From Ureibacillus aquaedulcis (lineage in GTDB: Bacteria; Bacillota; Bacilli; Bacillales_A; Planococcaceae): a DNA stretch of 64,000 nt. Below the pieces are notes generated by a model that did not search any database, was not told the origin of the DNA, and saw nothing but the letters and a program-made list of their open reading frames with translations. The stretch is from the NCBI RefSeq assembly GCF_030418165.1, contig NZ_JAUHTQ010000008.1, positions 62,001-126,000 on the forward strand, written 5' to 3'. Shown one piece after another: positions 18,226 through 27,898 of this stretch (positions within the stretch are counted from its first letter, which is position 1; every line of letters starts with the position of its first letter). The position numbers were made by a program, and so were the translations under genes.

Positions 18226-19616
18226 CAAAACAAAATTTAACGCCAAGACAGATTACCGAACAGTTAAATCGTAACATTGTTGGACAGAATAATGCAAAGC
18301 GGGCAGTAGCTATTGCTTTGCGAAATAGATATCGACGCTCCCTGTTAAGCGAGGAGCTGCAAAACGAAATTATTCCAAAAAACATCCTGATGATTGGTCC
18401 AACAGGTGTTGGTAAAACGGAAATTGCTCGCAGGATTGCAAAGTTGACAAATGCACCATTCATTAAAGTGGAAGCTACTAAGTTTACTGAAGTAGGTTAT
18501 GTTGGGCGCGATGTTGAATCGATGGTCCGTGATCTAGTTGAAAGCTCTAGAAGACTCGTTAAAGATGAAATGATGGAATCTGTAAAAGATACTGCAGAGC
18601 AAAATGCAAATGAGAAATTAGTGAAACTGCTTGTTCCATCTAAAGTCAAAACGAAAATGGCCCAAAACCCACTGGAAATGCTTTTTGGCCAAAATAACAA
18701 CAACACGGAAGAAGAGAGAACGGAAGAAGAATCGGCAACCCGTTCAAAGCGTTCCCAAGTTTCTGAAGACTTAAAAGCGGGTAAACTTGAAGAAGAATGG
18801 GTGACGGTTGAGGTTACTGAACAAACGACTCCATTTCTAGATTTAATGCCTGGTATGGGTATGGATATGGGGTCAACTGGAATGCAGGATATGCTTTCGA
18901 GCCTGATGCCCAAGAAAACGAAGAAACGCAAAATGAAAGTCAAGGATGCACGACGTGTACTGATTATAGAAGAAGCAAATAAGTTAATTGATTCCGATGA
19001 ATTAGCTCAGGAAGCCATCCGACGTGCAGAACAGTCCGGCATTATTTTTATTGATGAAATCGATAAAATTGCCAGCCGCGGCTCAAGTTCGGCAGATGTG
19101 TCGCGCGAAGGTGTACAAAGAGATATTTTACCGATTGTCGAAGGGTCGACTGTTACGACGAAATATGGCCCAGTTAAAACTGATTTTATGCTCTTTATCG
19201 CAGCAGGTGCATTCCATATGTCTAAACCAAGCGACTTAATTCCTGAGTTGCAGGGACGATTCCCGATTCGTGTCGAATTAGATAAGTTGACGAAAGAGGA
19301 CTTTATACGAATTCTGAGAGAGCCGGATCAATCACTTATTTTGCAGTATAAAGCCTTGTTGGAAACAGAAGGTGTAACGATAGAATTTACGGATGATGCG
19401 ATTGAAAGAATTGCTGAAATTGCTACGGAAGTAAATCAAGAGACGGACAATATCGGAGCAAGAAGGCTGCATACCATTCTTGAGCGCCTACTAGAGGAAT
19501 TATCATTTGAAGCATCTGAAATTTCACCTGCACATATTGAAATTACACCTGTATATGTAGACAAAAAACTCGAAAAAATATCAAAAAACAAAGATTTGTC
19601 ACAATTTATCTTATAA
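18222..19616 (+). CDS. hslU: HslU ATPase (ClpY)
   Basis: The AAA+ unfoldase that feeds HslV. The 464-residue protein shows Walker [10 protein letters not shown] (about residue 56), the I-domain between about 105 and 240 with a Met/Gly-rich segment, Walker [12 protein letters not shown], and the C-terminal sensor region [13 protein letters not shown]. It ends DLSQFIL, the conserved tail that docks into HslV. The start codon overlaps the hslV stop. Confidence 0.97.
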   Translation: MTKQNLTPRQITEQLNRNIVGQNNAKRAVAIALRNRYRRSLLSEELQNEIIPKNILMIGPTGVGKTEIARRIAKLTNAPFIKVEATKFTEVGYVGRDVESMVRDLVESSRRLVKDEMMESVKDTAEQNANEKLVKLLVPSKVKTKMAQNPLEMLFGQNNNNTEEERTEEESATRSKRSQVSEDLKAGKLEEEWVTVEVTEQTTPFLDLMPGMGMDMGSTGMQDMLSSLMPKKTKKRKMKVKDARRVLIIEEANKLIDSDELAQEAIRRAEQSGIIFIDEIDKIASRGSSSADVSREGVQRDILPIVEGSTVTTKYGPVKTDFMLFIAAGAFHMSKPSDLIPELQGRFPIRVELDKLTKEDFIRILREPDQSLILQYKALLETEGVTIEFTDDAIERIAEIATEVNQETDNIGARRLHTILERLLEELSFEASEISPAHIEITPVYVDKKLEKISKNKDLSQFIL

Positions 19617-19631
19617 TTCGAGTGGAATTAG

Positions 19632-19660
19632 TTACAATAAATTGTAGAAACCTTTAGAAT
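19632..19660 (+). promoter_or_regulatory. Candidate SigA promoter of codY
   Basis: TTACAA (19632-19637), a 17-base spacer and TAGAAT (19655-19660) lie in the 88-base gap between hslU and codY, 44 bases before the codY ATG. codY could be expressed both from here and by read-through. Confidence 0.55.
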
Positions 19661-19704
19661 ATTAAGTGAATATTATAAGCACCCTTTAGGAGGATATTTT
19701 TAAA

Positions 19705-20484
19705 ATGAATTTATTAGCAAAAACACGTAAGATTAACTCGATGCTCCAAGCGTCAGCGGGGAAGCCGGTTAACTTTAAAGAAATGGCAGACACTCTTGGT
19801 GATATTATAGATAGCAATACATTTATCGTAAGTCGTAAAGGAAAGCTGCTAGGCATTTCAATCCACCAGCAAATTGAAAACGCGCGTATTCAAAAAATGG
19901 TAGAAGAGCGCCAGTTCCCGGAAGATTATGCACAGCATCTGTTTGAAATTACTGAAACTTCACCTAATATTGACATCAACAGCGAACATACTATCTTCCC
20001 TACTGAAAACCGTGACCTATTCAAAAATGGTTTAACGACAATTGTTCCTATTATCGGTGGAGGAGAGCGTTTAGGTACTCTTATCCTGGGAAGATTAACA
20101 GAAAGCTTTGAAGATGATGATTTAATCTTGGCCGAGTATGGAGCAACTGTAGTAGGTATGGAAATCCTTCGCGAGAAATCGGAAGAAATCGAAGAAGAAG
20201 CTCGTAGCAAAGCTGTCGTGCAAATGGCGATCAATTCATTATCATATAGTGAGTTGGAAGCAATTGAGCATATTTTTGAAGAGCTGGACGGTAATGAGGG
20301 ATTGCTTGTTGCGTCAAAAATTGCTGACCGTGTAGGAATAACTCGTTCTGTAATCGTAAATGCTTTACGTAAATTAGAGTCAGCTGGTGTCATTGAATCT
20401 AGATCTTTAGGGATGAAAGGTACTTACATTAAAGTATTGAATGATAAGTTCTTAACTGCGTTAGCTGAAATAAAGATGAAATAA
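19705..20484 (+). CDS. codY: GTP- and branched-chain amino acid-sensing repressor CodY
   Basis: CodY represses hundreds of stationary-phase, amino-acid and motility genes when GTP and isoleucine/leucine/valine are high. The 259 residues, identical in length to B. subtilis, comprise an N-terminal GAF sensor ([15 protein letters not shown] onward), a linker helix, and a C-terminal winged helix ([20 protein letters not shown]). The gene follows AGGAGG and ends in a strong terminator, which insulates it from the motility operon. CodY is a known repressor of fla/che in B. subtilis; whether it acts here is inference. Confidence 0.98.
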   Translation: MNLLAKTRKINSMLQASAGKPVNFKEMADTLGDIIDSNTFIVSRKGKLLGISIHQQIENARIQKMVEERQFPEDYAQHLFEITETSPNIDINSEHTIFPTENRDLFKNGLTTIVPIIGGGERLGTLILGRLTESFEDDDLILAEYGATVVGMEILREKSEEIEEEARSKAVVQMAINSLSYSELEAIEHIFEELDGNEGLLVASKIADRVGITRSVIVNALRKLESAGVIESRSLGMKGTYIKVLNDKFLTALAEIKMK

Positions 20485-20498
20485 TTATGAAATAAAAA

Positions 20499-20540
20499 TA
20501 ATAGTTCTGTCATGTAGGGTGACGGAACTTTATTTTTTTT
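20499..20540 (+). terminator. Rho-independent terminator after codY
   Basis: AGTTCTGTCA (20503-20512) pairs with TGACGGAACT (20520-20529, one G-U), followed by TTATTTTTTTT. Confidence 0.9.
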
Positions 20541-20812
20541 GTCTAAAATATTATACATAATTTACTGGTCGCAATTTACTAGTTAATAATAGATAATATC
20601 TTTAATTTGGAATTTTAATAGTTTCCTTTGTCGAAATAGTGGAAAATGTGAAGAATTGTGAATGGATATAAGACTAAATTACGAAAAAATAGGTCCTATT
20701 AACTATTAAAAAACTAAAAATGTTAATAGACACTTTGTAGTATTATAATTTAAAATTAAGTTATCGAAATGAAATATAATGTAATATAAAAATAGATTTT
20801 GAGGTGAAGAGC
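20541..20812 (+). promoter_or_regulatory. Upstream region of the fla/che operon
   Basis: These 272 bases hold no gene and are very AT-rich. A consensus -10 TATAAT is at 20744-20749, about 64 bases before flgB, but no good -35 lies 17 bases upstream (TGTTAA at 20721-20726). I see no convincing SigD promoter. As the start of a 27 kb operon, this is where SigA, SigD, CodY or a motility activator would be expected to act. Confidence 0.5.
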
Positions 20813-21205
20813 TTGAACCTTTTCGGAGGAACAATCAGTAAACTTGAAAGTGGACTGAATTATGCTTCGTTAAAAAATAAAACAATCGCTCAGAATATTG
20901 CGAATGTAGATACGCCTAATTATAAGGCGAAAAATGTCAGTTTTGAGAAAATGTTGTCAGATGCAAAAAAGTCGACAATTTCTGCGACGCGGACAGATAT
21001 TCGACACTATGATTTTGAAATTACGCAATCTGCGCCAGGTGTATATAGTTACGAAAACTTTAACTACCGCAGTAATGGAAATGGTGTTGATATGGATACT
21101 GAACAAGCTAATTTAGCAGAAAATACAATCTACTATAATGCTTTGGTAGAACGCATTTCCAGTAAATTCAATTCTTTGAACACAGTCATTAAAGGAGGTA
21201 GATAA
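20813..21205 (+). CDS. flgB: Flagellar basal-body rod protein FlgB
   Basis: The proximal rod protein, 130 residues. It shows the rod/hook signature NKTIAQNIANVDTPNYKAK and the C-terminal ENTIYYNALVERISSKFNSL. TTG 20813 is chosen because GAGGTGAAG (20801-20809) lies just upstream and MNLFGGTISKLES matches the family start; GTG 20804 is inside that site. It is the first gene of the motility operon. Confidence 0.95.
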   Translation: MNLFGGTISKLESGLNYASLKNKTIAQNIANVDTPNYKAKNVSFEKMLSDAKKSTISATRTDIRHYDFEITQSAPGVYSYENFNYRSNGNGVDMDTEQANLAENTIYYNALVERISSKFNSLNTVIKGGR

Positions 21206-21207
21206 GT

Positions 21208-21663
21208 ATGTCAATATTCTCAAGCATGAATACAACTGCCTCGGCATTAACAGCGCAACGTTTAAGAATGGATGTCATTTCTTCAAATATCGCAAACGTT
21301 GATACTACTCGAGCGAAACAGGTAGATGGCCAATGGGAACCGTATCGCCGCAAATCTGTAACATTGACGGAAGATAATGGACAATTCTCAAGTTTCCTGA
21401 ACCAGGCAATGGGAAAAGAACAAAACGCCGGAAATGGTGTTAAGGTCACAAAGATTAACGATGATACACAGACACCTTTCAAATTGGTTTATAATCCCGC
21501 ACATCCGGACGCGAACGAAGATGGGTATGTTGAAATGCCCAATGTAGATCTTCTAACAGAGATGGTGGATCTAGTCTCTGCAACCCGCTCTTATGAGGCA
21601 AATGTAACAGTATTGAATGCAAGTAAATCAATGCTCACAAAAGCACTGGAAATTGGTAAATAA
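21208..21663 (+). CDS. flgC: Flagellar basal-body rod protein FlgC
   Basis: A rod protein of 151 residues with the shared N-terminal motif MDVISSNIANVDTTRAK and the C-terminal MPNVDLLTEMVDLVSATRSY, which forms the coiled-coil D0 domain. It follows flgB by two bases, with AAAGGAGGT overlapping the flgB end. Confidence 0.97.
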   Translation: MSIFSSMNTTASALTAQRLRMDVISSNIANVDTTRAKQVDGQWEPYRRKSVTLTEDNGQFSSFLNQAMGKEQNAGNGVKVTKINDDTQTPFKLVYNPAHPDANEDGYVEMPNVDLLTEMVDLVSATRSYEANVTVLNASKSMLTKALEIGK

Positions 21664-21687
21664 GTTTAAATGAAAGGATGAGTCGAT

Positions 21688-22002
21688 TTGGCAATTAATC
21701 CAGTATCTTTATCTGCTGCAAATACGCAGACAATAGATGAAACAAGTAAATTAAAGGCCGCTGCCACGCCGTTTGAGGCCCAGCAATCTTTTGCAAATAC
21801 ATTAAAAGATGCGATTGCTTCTGTTAACAATCAACAAGTTCAATCAGATGCAATGACACAAAAACTGATCAATGGTGAAGATGTTGATCTACATGAAGTC
21901 ATGATTACTGCTCAAAAAGCGGGTGTAACTTTAAATGCAACATTGGAAGTTCGCAATAAGGCAATTGAAGCATACCAAGAAATAATGCGGATGAGTATTT
22001 AA
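21688..22002 (+). CDS. fliE: Flagellar hook-basal body protein FliE
   Basis: The 104-residue adapter between the MS ring and the rod. The C-terminal half is typical: LINGEDVDLHEVMITAQKAG, then LEVRNKAIEAYQEIMRMSI. It starts with TTG 21688 after AAAGGATGA. About 100 bases without a gene separate it from fliF; they contain a short palindrome, GTGTATACAC, and no terminator. Confidence 0.95.
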   Translation: MAINPVSLSAANTQTIDETSKLKAAATPFEAQQSFANTLKDAIASVNNQQVQSDAMTQKLINGEDVDLHEVMITAQKAGVTLNATLEVRNKAIEAYQEIMRMSI

Positions 22003-22104
22003 CTTCATTTAGCAACTCTTTATCTGCACCATCAACTTACGTGAGGTGAATAGTACTTATAGTAAGTGGAAAAGGGTGTATACACAAAAATCGGGGGATA
22101 GCTA

Positions 22105-23691
22105 ATGAATGAACGTTTTACAAAAGTAAAGAGCGACTCAACTCAATTTTGGAAGAGTCGTACGAAGAAACAAAAGGTTGCAATTATTGGAACATTAATC
22201 GGTGTAATTGCACTTGCAACAATCCTTACATATTTCTCAACGAGAACAAAGATGGTACCTCTTTTTACAGAATTATCTGCAACAGAAGCTGGTGAAATAG
22301 CAGAGGTATTAACTGCCCAAGGCGTTACATATGAAATTGCTCCTGGCGGTACTAATATTCTAGTACCGGAAGAGCAAGTAGATACATTAACCGTATCACT
22401 TGCTGCACAAGGCTACCCTGAGTCTGGAGAGATCAACAATTCCTTCTTCACATCAAACGCGGGATTCGGGATGACTGACAATGAATTTAATGTCATCAAG
22501 CTTGCTGCTACACAAACTGAGTTGGCAAATTTGATCAAACAAATTGATGGTGTGAAAAATGCAAATGTCATGATCAATATGCCTGAACAAGGTGTATTTG
22601 TTAGTGATACCGGGATGGAGGCTAGTGTATCCATCGTTTTGGATACTGAACCCGGCCACCAGTTTTCAAGTGAACAAATTGCAACTTTATATAATTTGGT
22701 TTCTAAGAGTATTCCGAATTTAAGTCAGGATAACATTGTCATTACAAATCAATACTCGGAGTACTTCGATTTAGAATCTGCGTCAGCTTCTAACTCGGTT
22801 GAAACTGTCGAAGGACAAATGCAAGTAAAGAAAACGATTGAACGAGATTTGCAAAGACAAGTTCAACAAATGCTCGGCACCCTGATGGGAAATGATAAAG
22901 TTGTAGTTTCCGTGACAACAGATATCGACTTTAAACAAGAGACGCGTCAAGAAAAACTTGTCGAGCCTGTGAATGAAGAAAATATGGAAGGAATCGAGAT
23001 CAGTGCCCAGCGGATTACTGAATCGTATTCCGGAGTAGATGCCGCATCCGGCGTGCCAGAGGCTGAAACCGGAACAGATAACATGACTTATAGAGGAGTT
23101 ACGAGCGGTGATGGAGACTACGAGAGAGTAGAAGAGACGATTAACAAAGACGTGAATCGTATAACAAAGGATATTCAAGAAAGTCCATACAAAGTACGTG
23201 ATATCGGAATTCAAGTTATGGTAGAGCCCCCAGTAGCTGATGATGCTGCCTCACTTTCTGATGACGTAAGAAACGACATTGAGCAGATTCTATCAACTAT
23301 TGTTCGTACAACAATTGATAAAGAAGCTGCAGGGGACTTAACAGACGAGCAGATTGGCGAAAAAGTAGTTGTTTCAGTTCAGCCATTCTACGGTAATGAT
23401 GCACCTACAGCTGAAGAAACACCAACCATTCCTTGGTGGGTTTGGGTAATTGGCGGAATTTTGGTAGCAGTCATTTTATTGCTTGTATTCTTTATTGTTC
23501 GTTCAAGAAAACAAAGAAAAAATGAAGAAGAGCTTACAATTATTGAAGAACAAGAAGAACTAAGAGTAAATGATATTAATGAAGAAAAAGAAACTGAAGG
23601 AACAATCCGCCGTAAACAGCTTGAAAAAATGGCGAAAGAAAAACCTGAAGACTTTGCAAAACTATTACGCAGTTGGATTACCGAAGATTAA
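22105..23691 (+). CDS. fliF: Flagellar MS-ring protein FliF
   Basis: The 528-residue MS-ring protein of the cytoplasmic membrane. There are two transmembrane segments (about residues 25-45 and 440-460), ring-building motifs between them (YLVPEEQV-type RBM1, TDIDFKQETRQ in RBM3), and a cytoplasmic C-terminal tail ending EDFAKLLRSWITED that binds FliG. The ribosome binding site is GGGGGATAG. It is followed 15 bases later by fliG. Confidence 0.98.
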   Translation: MNERFTKVKSDSTQFWKSRTKKQKVAIIGTLIGVIALATILTYFSTRTKMVPLFTELSATEAGEIAEVLTAQGVTYEIAPGGTNILVPEEQVDTLTVSLAAQGYPESGEINNSFFTSNAGFGMTDNEFNVIKLAATQTELANLIKQIDGVKNANVMINMPEQGVFVSDTGMEASVSIVLDTEPGHQFSSEQIATLYNLVSKSIPNLSQDNIVITNQYSEYFDLESASASNSVETVEGQMQVKKTIERDLQRQVQQMLGTLMGNDKVVVSVTTDIDFKQETRQEKLVEPVNEENMEGIEISAQRITESYSGVDAASGVPEAETGTDNMTYRGVTSGDGDYERVEETINKDVNRITKDIQESPYKVRDIGIQVMVEPPVADDAASLSDDVRNDIEQILSTIVRTTIDKEAAGDLTDEQIGEKVVVSVQPFYGNDAPTAEETPTIPWWVWVIGGILVAVILLLVFFIVRSRKQRKNEEELTIIEEQEELRVNDINEEKETEGTIRRKQLEKMAKEKPEDFAKLLRSWITED

Positions 23692-23706
23692 TGGGGGTGT
23701 TCGAGC

Positions 23707-24720
23707 ATGTCCAAAAAAGAAAAAGAACTAACAGGAAAGCAAAAGGCAGCATTACTGTTAATTTCTTTAGGGCCAGAAGTTTCTGCTTCTGTATACAAAC
23801 ATTTAAATGAAGAGGAAATCGAACGTCTTACGTTGGAAATCTCAAGTGTCAAAAAGGTTGAACCCGGTATAAAGGAAGATATTATTGAAGAATTCCATCA
23901 TATCGCACTAGCGCAAGACTATATTTCTCAAGGTGGAATAGGATACGCCAAAACGGTATTGGAAAAAGCTTTGGGACAAGATCAAGCACAGGCGATTATT
24001 AATCGCCTAACTTCCTCTTTGCAAGTACGTCCTTTTGATTTTGCAAGGAAAGCGGATCCTGGACAAATCTTTAACTTTATCCAGAATGAACACCCTCAGA
24101 CGATTGCATTAATTTTATCTTATTTGGACCCTGGACAAGCGGGTGTCATTTTGTCGTCCTTGCCGCAGGAGGTTCAGGCAGACATAGCAAAACGTATTGC
24201 GGTGATGGATTCGACTTCTCCTGAAGTCATCAGTGAAATCGAATCGATACTTGAACGCAAATTATCATCTACAGTTACACAGGATTATACAGAAACTGGT
24301 GGGGTAGATGCAGTTGTCGATGTGTTAAATGGAGTAGACCGCCAAACAGAAAAAACAATTCTCGATGCGCTGGAAATCCAGGATCCTGAACTGGCTGAAG
24401 AAATTAAAAAGAGAATGTTCGTCTTCGAAGATATTGTTACATTGGACAACCGTTCAATTCAGCGAGTTATTCGCGATTGTGAAAATGAAGATTTACTTCT
24501 TTCCATGAAAGTAAGTAGTGAAGAAGTAAAAGATATATTATTCCGAAATATGTCGCAGCGTATGGCCGATACATTCAAAGAAGAGATGGAAATTATGGGT
24601 CCGGTTCGCTTACGGGATGTAGAGGAAGCGCAGTCAAGAATTGTGGGCGTTATTCGCCGCTTGGAAGATGCTGGAGAGATCATCATAGCCCGTGGTGGAG
24701 GAGATGACGTCATTGTCTAG
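23707..24720 (+). CDS. fliG: Flagellar motor switch protein FliG
   Basis: The rotor protein that contacts the stator. The 337 residues have three armadillo-like domains; the middle carries the EHPQTIALILSYL segment and the C-domain the charged torque helix (QRVIRDCENEDLLLSMKVS region). It joins FliF to FliM/FliY. Its stop overlaps the chosen fliH start by eight bases. Confidence 0.98.
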   Translation: MSKKEKELTGKQKAALLLISLGPEVSASVYKHLNEEEIERLTLEISSVKKVEPGIKEDIIEEFHHIALAQDYISQGGIGYAKTVLEKALGQDQAQAIINRLTSSLQVRPFDFARKADPGQIFNFIQNEHPQTIALILSYLDPGQAGVILSSLPQEVQADIAKRIAVMDSTSPEVISEIESILERKLSSTVTQDYTETGGVDAVVDVLNGVDRQTEKTILDALEIQDPELAEEIKKRMFVFEDIVTLDNRSIQRVIRDCENEDLLLSMKVSSEEVKDILFRNMSQRMADTFKEEMEIMGPVRLRDVEEAQSRIVGVIRRLEDAGEIIIARGGGDDVIV

Positions 24721-25495
24721 AATCATCCGCTCAAGCAATACGGTTCAGCAGAATGAAAAGCAAGTGGAAATACAGCTTCGAAATTTGTTTAAAGTTGATT
24801 TTGATGGAGAAGAAAATGATCAAGATACAACTACAACAATGGATGAGATTTATGCAAAAAGAGACCAAATATTATCCGCTGCGGCATCGGAGATCGAATC
24901 ACAAAGACAAGAATTTGAACAGTATCGACAAGAACAATTAGAAATGTTGGAACAGCTAAAAAAAATGTGGGAAGAAGAAAAACTTGTTTTGGAGCAAAAT
25001 GCTTATGAACAAGGTTTTCAGCAAGGCTATGAAGAAGGTCTGAAAAAAGCCCATGGGGATATGGCAGAATCCTTATCTGTTGCTAACAAAGTAATTGAGG
25101 ATTCCCGCTCTATGGCACAAAACTATATAGAGGAGCAAGAGCAAGTCATATTGGAACTTGCTCTTACGGCTTCTGAAAGAATTATTGGTGCATCGCTGGA
25201 GAGGGATGATGAGGTCTTCCTATCGATTGTGAAAAGAGGCCTCAAAGAAGCAAGAGAGATGAAAGAAATCAAAATCTATGTATCACCAACTTACCATCAT
25301 TTAATTACGCAACATCGAAGCGAACTAGTGGAGATGTTCCCAACGGATGTACCACTATTGGTTTTTGTTGACGAGGACTTAAAACAGACAGAATGCTTTA
25401 TAGAAACCAACCATGGCCGGATCGTGGTATCGATTGACGAACAATTAAGCGAACTTCGTTTAAAACTGAGTGAAATTTTAGACAGTAAGGAATGA
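24713..25495 (+). CDS. fliH: Flagellar export stator FliH
   Basis: FliH holds the export ATPase FliI and guides it to the gate. The 260-residue protein is rich in Glu, Gln and Lys with a coiled coil (about residues 55-110) containing the GxxxG-like QGFQQGYEEGLKKA repeat, then a C-terminal stator domain. TTG 24713 is favoured: the binding site GGAGGAG (24697-24703) is nine bases upstream, while ATG 24704 touches it. Either start gives the same family match. Confidence 0.9.
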   Translation: MSRIIRSSNTVQQNEKQVEIQLRNLFKVDFDGEENDQDTTTTMDEIYAKRDQILSAAASEIESQRQEFEQYRQEQLEMLEQLKKMWEEEKLVLEQNAYEQGFQQGYEEGLKKAHGDMAESLSVANKVIEDSRSMAQNYIEEQEQVILELALTASERIIGASLERDDEVFLSIVKRGLKEAREMKEIKIYVSPTYHHLITQHRSELVEMFPTDVPLLVFVDEDLKQTECFIETNHGRIVVSIDEQLSELRLKLSEILDSKE

Positions 25496-25499
25496 TAGG

Positions 25500-26825
25500 A
25501 TGAAAGCGGCTCAATTAATACATACAATACCAGCTATTGAGACGTTCAAGAAGTTTGGTAAGGTCAGTCGTGTGGTCGGTTTAATGATTGAGTCACAGGG
25601 TCCTGAAAGTTCAATCGGTGATGTTTGTAGAATACATGTGAATTCACCGAAAAATGGTCATCAAATAATACTGGCAGAGGTCGTAGGATTCAATAATGAA
25701 CTTGTAGTTTTAATGCCTTACACTTCAATACGGGAGATCTCCATTGGCTGTCTTGTAGAAGGGACAGGGAAGCCTCTTGAAGTGAAAGTAGGACCTGAAT
25801 TGATTGGAAAGGTATTGGATTCAATGGGAAATCCTTTTGACGGTTCAGCACTGCCTAGAGGGTTAATGACGGTTCAAACAGAGCAAGAACCGCCCAATCC
25901 ATTAAAAAGGCCACCTATCAAGGACCAGCTAGAAGTTGGAGTAAAGGCGATCGATGGCATGTTAACTGTCGGAAATGGACAACGGGTAGGAATATTTGCT
26001 GGTTCGGGTGTTGGAAAAAGTACACTACTTGGTATGATTGCCCGAAATACAAAAGCTGACATAAATGTTATTGCGTTGATTGGTGAACGTGGCCGAGAGG
26101 TACTTGAATTCATCGAACGTGATCTAGGGGAAGAAGGCTTAAAACGGTCGATCGTTATTGCAGCAACAGGGGATCAACCAGCATTAATGCGGATTAAAGG
26201 GGCTTTCACAGCAACTGCCATAGCAGAGTATTTCAGGGATCGTGGCTTAAATGTCATGCTAATGATGGATTCTGTAACCCGGGTAGCGATGGCACAAAGG
26301 GAAATAGGTCTAGCTACAGGTGAACCGCCGGCACAAAAAGGGTATACTCCTTCAGTGTTTTCGATCTTGCCTAAATTACTGGAACGAACGGGTACAAACC
26401 AACATGGCTCCATAACAGCCTTCTATACAGTATTAGTCGATGGGGACGATATGAATGAGCCGATCGCCGATACAGTTCGGGGAATACTTGATGGACATAT
26501 CGTGCTGGATCGGACTTTGGCAAACAAAGGGCAATATCCAGCCATCAACGTACTTAAAAGTGTAAGTCGTTTAATGAACCATATCTCTTTACCTGAACAT
26601 GTAAGAGCAGCTGAACGGCTTCGGGAGCTTTACTATACATATGCGAAATCAGAAGATCTCATTAATATAGGTGCCTATAAACGTGGGACATCCAAGGAAA
26701 TTGATGAGGCGATTCAATACGAGCCGCTTATCACGAACTTTTTGAAACAAGGCTATAAAGACAAAGTATCATTGGAAAATACCGTGGACGAAATTATTGC
26801 ATTATCAAATGGCGGGGGTAGGTAA
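25500..26825 (+). CDS. fliI: Flagellum-specific ATPase FliI
   Basis: The hexameric export ATPase related to F1 beta, 441 residues. It shows Walker A FAGSGVGKSTLLGMI, the ALIGERGREV segment, Walker B VMLMMDSVTRVAMA and the FSILPKLLERTG region. The fliJ start overlaps its stop (TAATG), so translation is coupled. Confidence 0.98.
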   Translation: MKAAQLIHTIPAIETFKKFGKVSRVVGLMIESQGPESSIGDVCRIHVNSPKNGHQIILAEVVGFNNELVVLMPYTSIREISIGCLVEGTGKPLEVKVGPELIGKVLDSMGNPFDGSALPRGLMTVQTEQEPPNPLKRPPIKDQLEVGVKAIDGMLTVGNGQRVGIFAGSGVGKSTLLGMIARNTKADINVIALIGERGREVLEFIERDLGEEGLKRSIVIAATGDQPALMRIKGAFTATAIAEYFRDRGLNVMLMMDSVTRVAMAQREIGLATGEPPAQKGYTPSVFSILPKLLERTGTNQHGSITAFYTVLVDGDDMNEPIADTVRGILDGHIVLDRTLANKGQYPAINVLKSVSRLMNHISLPEHVRAAERLRELYYTYAKSEDLINIGAYKRGTSKEIDEAIQYEPLITNFLKQGYKDKVSLENTVDEIIALSNGGGR

Positions 26826-27274
26826 TGGTTCAATATACATACCGATTTGAGAAGATATTGACGATTCGTGAGCAGGAAAAACAACAAACAGAGCAAGCTT
26901 ATAAAGAGTCCGTTCGTTCTTTTGAAGAAGTAGCAACAAAACTATATGATCTTCTGAAGAAAAAAGAAGATTTAATTACATATCAAAATGATCGATTGAC
27001 AGTTGGCTCGTCCATCAATCAAATCCATCACTTTGCAACTTTTATCGATAGTTTGGAACGTACCATCTCGGAAGTTCAGCAAAAAGTTGTTCAAGCACGT
27101 GCCAAAATGAACTGGCACGAACAGAAACTATTAGAAAAAAACTTGGAAATACGTAAGTTTGAAAAAATACGGGAAAAAGATTTTGCAACATTTAAGAATG
27201 AGCAAGATAGAGTAGAAATGCTTTATTTGGACGAACTTTCATCTCTTATGTATACAAAGAAAGAAGTTAGGTGA
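26825..27274 (+). CDS. fliJ: Flagellar export chaperone FliJ
   Basis: A 149-residue, almost wholly helical, charged coiled-coil protein beginning YTYRFEKILTIREQEKQQTE. FliJ acts as the stalk of the FliH-FliI ATPase and escorts chaperone-substrate complexes. Sequence is weakly conserved, so the call rests on position, length and coiled coil. Confidence 0.93.
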   Translation: MVQYTYRFEKILTIREQEKQQTEQAYKESVRSFEEVATKLYDLLKKKEDLITYQNDRLTVGSSINQIHHFATFIDSLERTISEVQQKVVQARAKMNWHEQKLLEKNLEIRKFEKIREKDFATFKNEQDRVEMLYLDELSSLMYTKKEVR

Positions 27275-27278
27275 TTTC

Positions 27279-27869
27279 ATGGCAAAAGGAAAAGCAAAAC
27301 AAGAAAACATAGGCACTCATGAAGAAAATTCACCAGGAATTTTTCAAAAGCTTTTTTTTTGGTTTATCATTCCACTGCTGTTCATTCTGGCAATCCTGCT
27401 TGTAATAGCGACCGTTTTTAACTTTAATGTTTTTGAAAAGGCAGCAGAGTTTACAAATCTGAAAAGCACTGAAGAAGTATCCGTCAGCGATGTAACCGAA
27501 CAGTACAACGAAAAAATTGTAGGTCTGGAAGCAGAAGTTAAAGAAAAAGAAGCTGAAATTGAAAAATTGCAATCAGAATTAGATAAAGCGCAGGCTGAAA
27601 ACCAGGAAAGTCTTACCGTCCAGGAACAGCTCCAATATGAGATCGGTAAATTGCAGCGAGATCAGGACGCCGCAAAACAGGAATTTGAAAGTATATTACA
27701 ATCCTTCGAGCAAATGTCGGCAAAATCCGCTGCCCCAATATTGGTTGAAATGAGCGATGATGAAGCAGTAAAAATTCTTGCAAGCATGCAACCTGATGTT
27801 TTATCAGACATATTAGCAAAAATGAGTCCCGCTGATGCTGCTCGTTACACTGAGCTATTATCGGAATAA
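27279..27869 (+). CDS. ylxF: YlxF, MotE-like membrane protein
   Basis: A 196-residue protein with a basic N-terminus, one transmembrane segment (about residues 27-49), a long coiled coil (about 68-140) and a C-terminal domain like the MgtE N-domain (SDDEAVKILASMQPDVLSDIL). In other bacteria MotE-type proteins support motor stability. The same fold occurs beside fliJ/fliK in Bacillus operons. Its role is not established in this group. Confidence 0.85.
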   Translation: MAKGKAKQENIGTHEENSPGIFQKLFFWFIIPLLFILAILLVIATVFNFNVFEKAAEFTNLKSTEEVSVSDVTEQYNEKIVGLEAEVKEKEAEIEKLQSELDKAQAENQESLTVQEQLQYEIGKLQRDQDAAKQEFESILQSFEQMSAKSAAPILVEMSDDEAVKILASMQPDVLSDILAKMSPADAARYTELLSE

Positions 27870-27898
27870 GTACTTCTTTAGTTAAAGGAGGTGAAAAA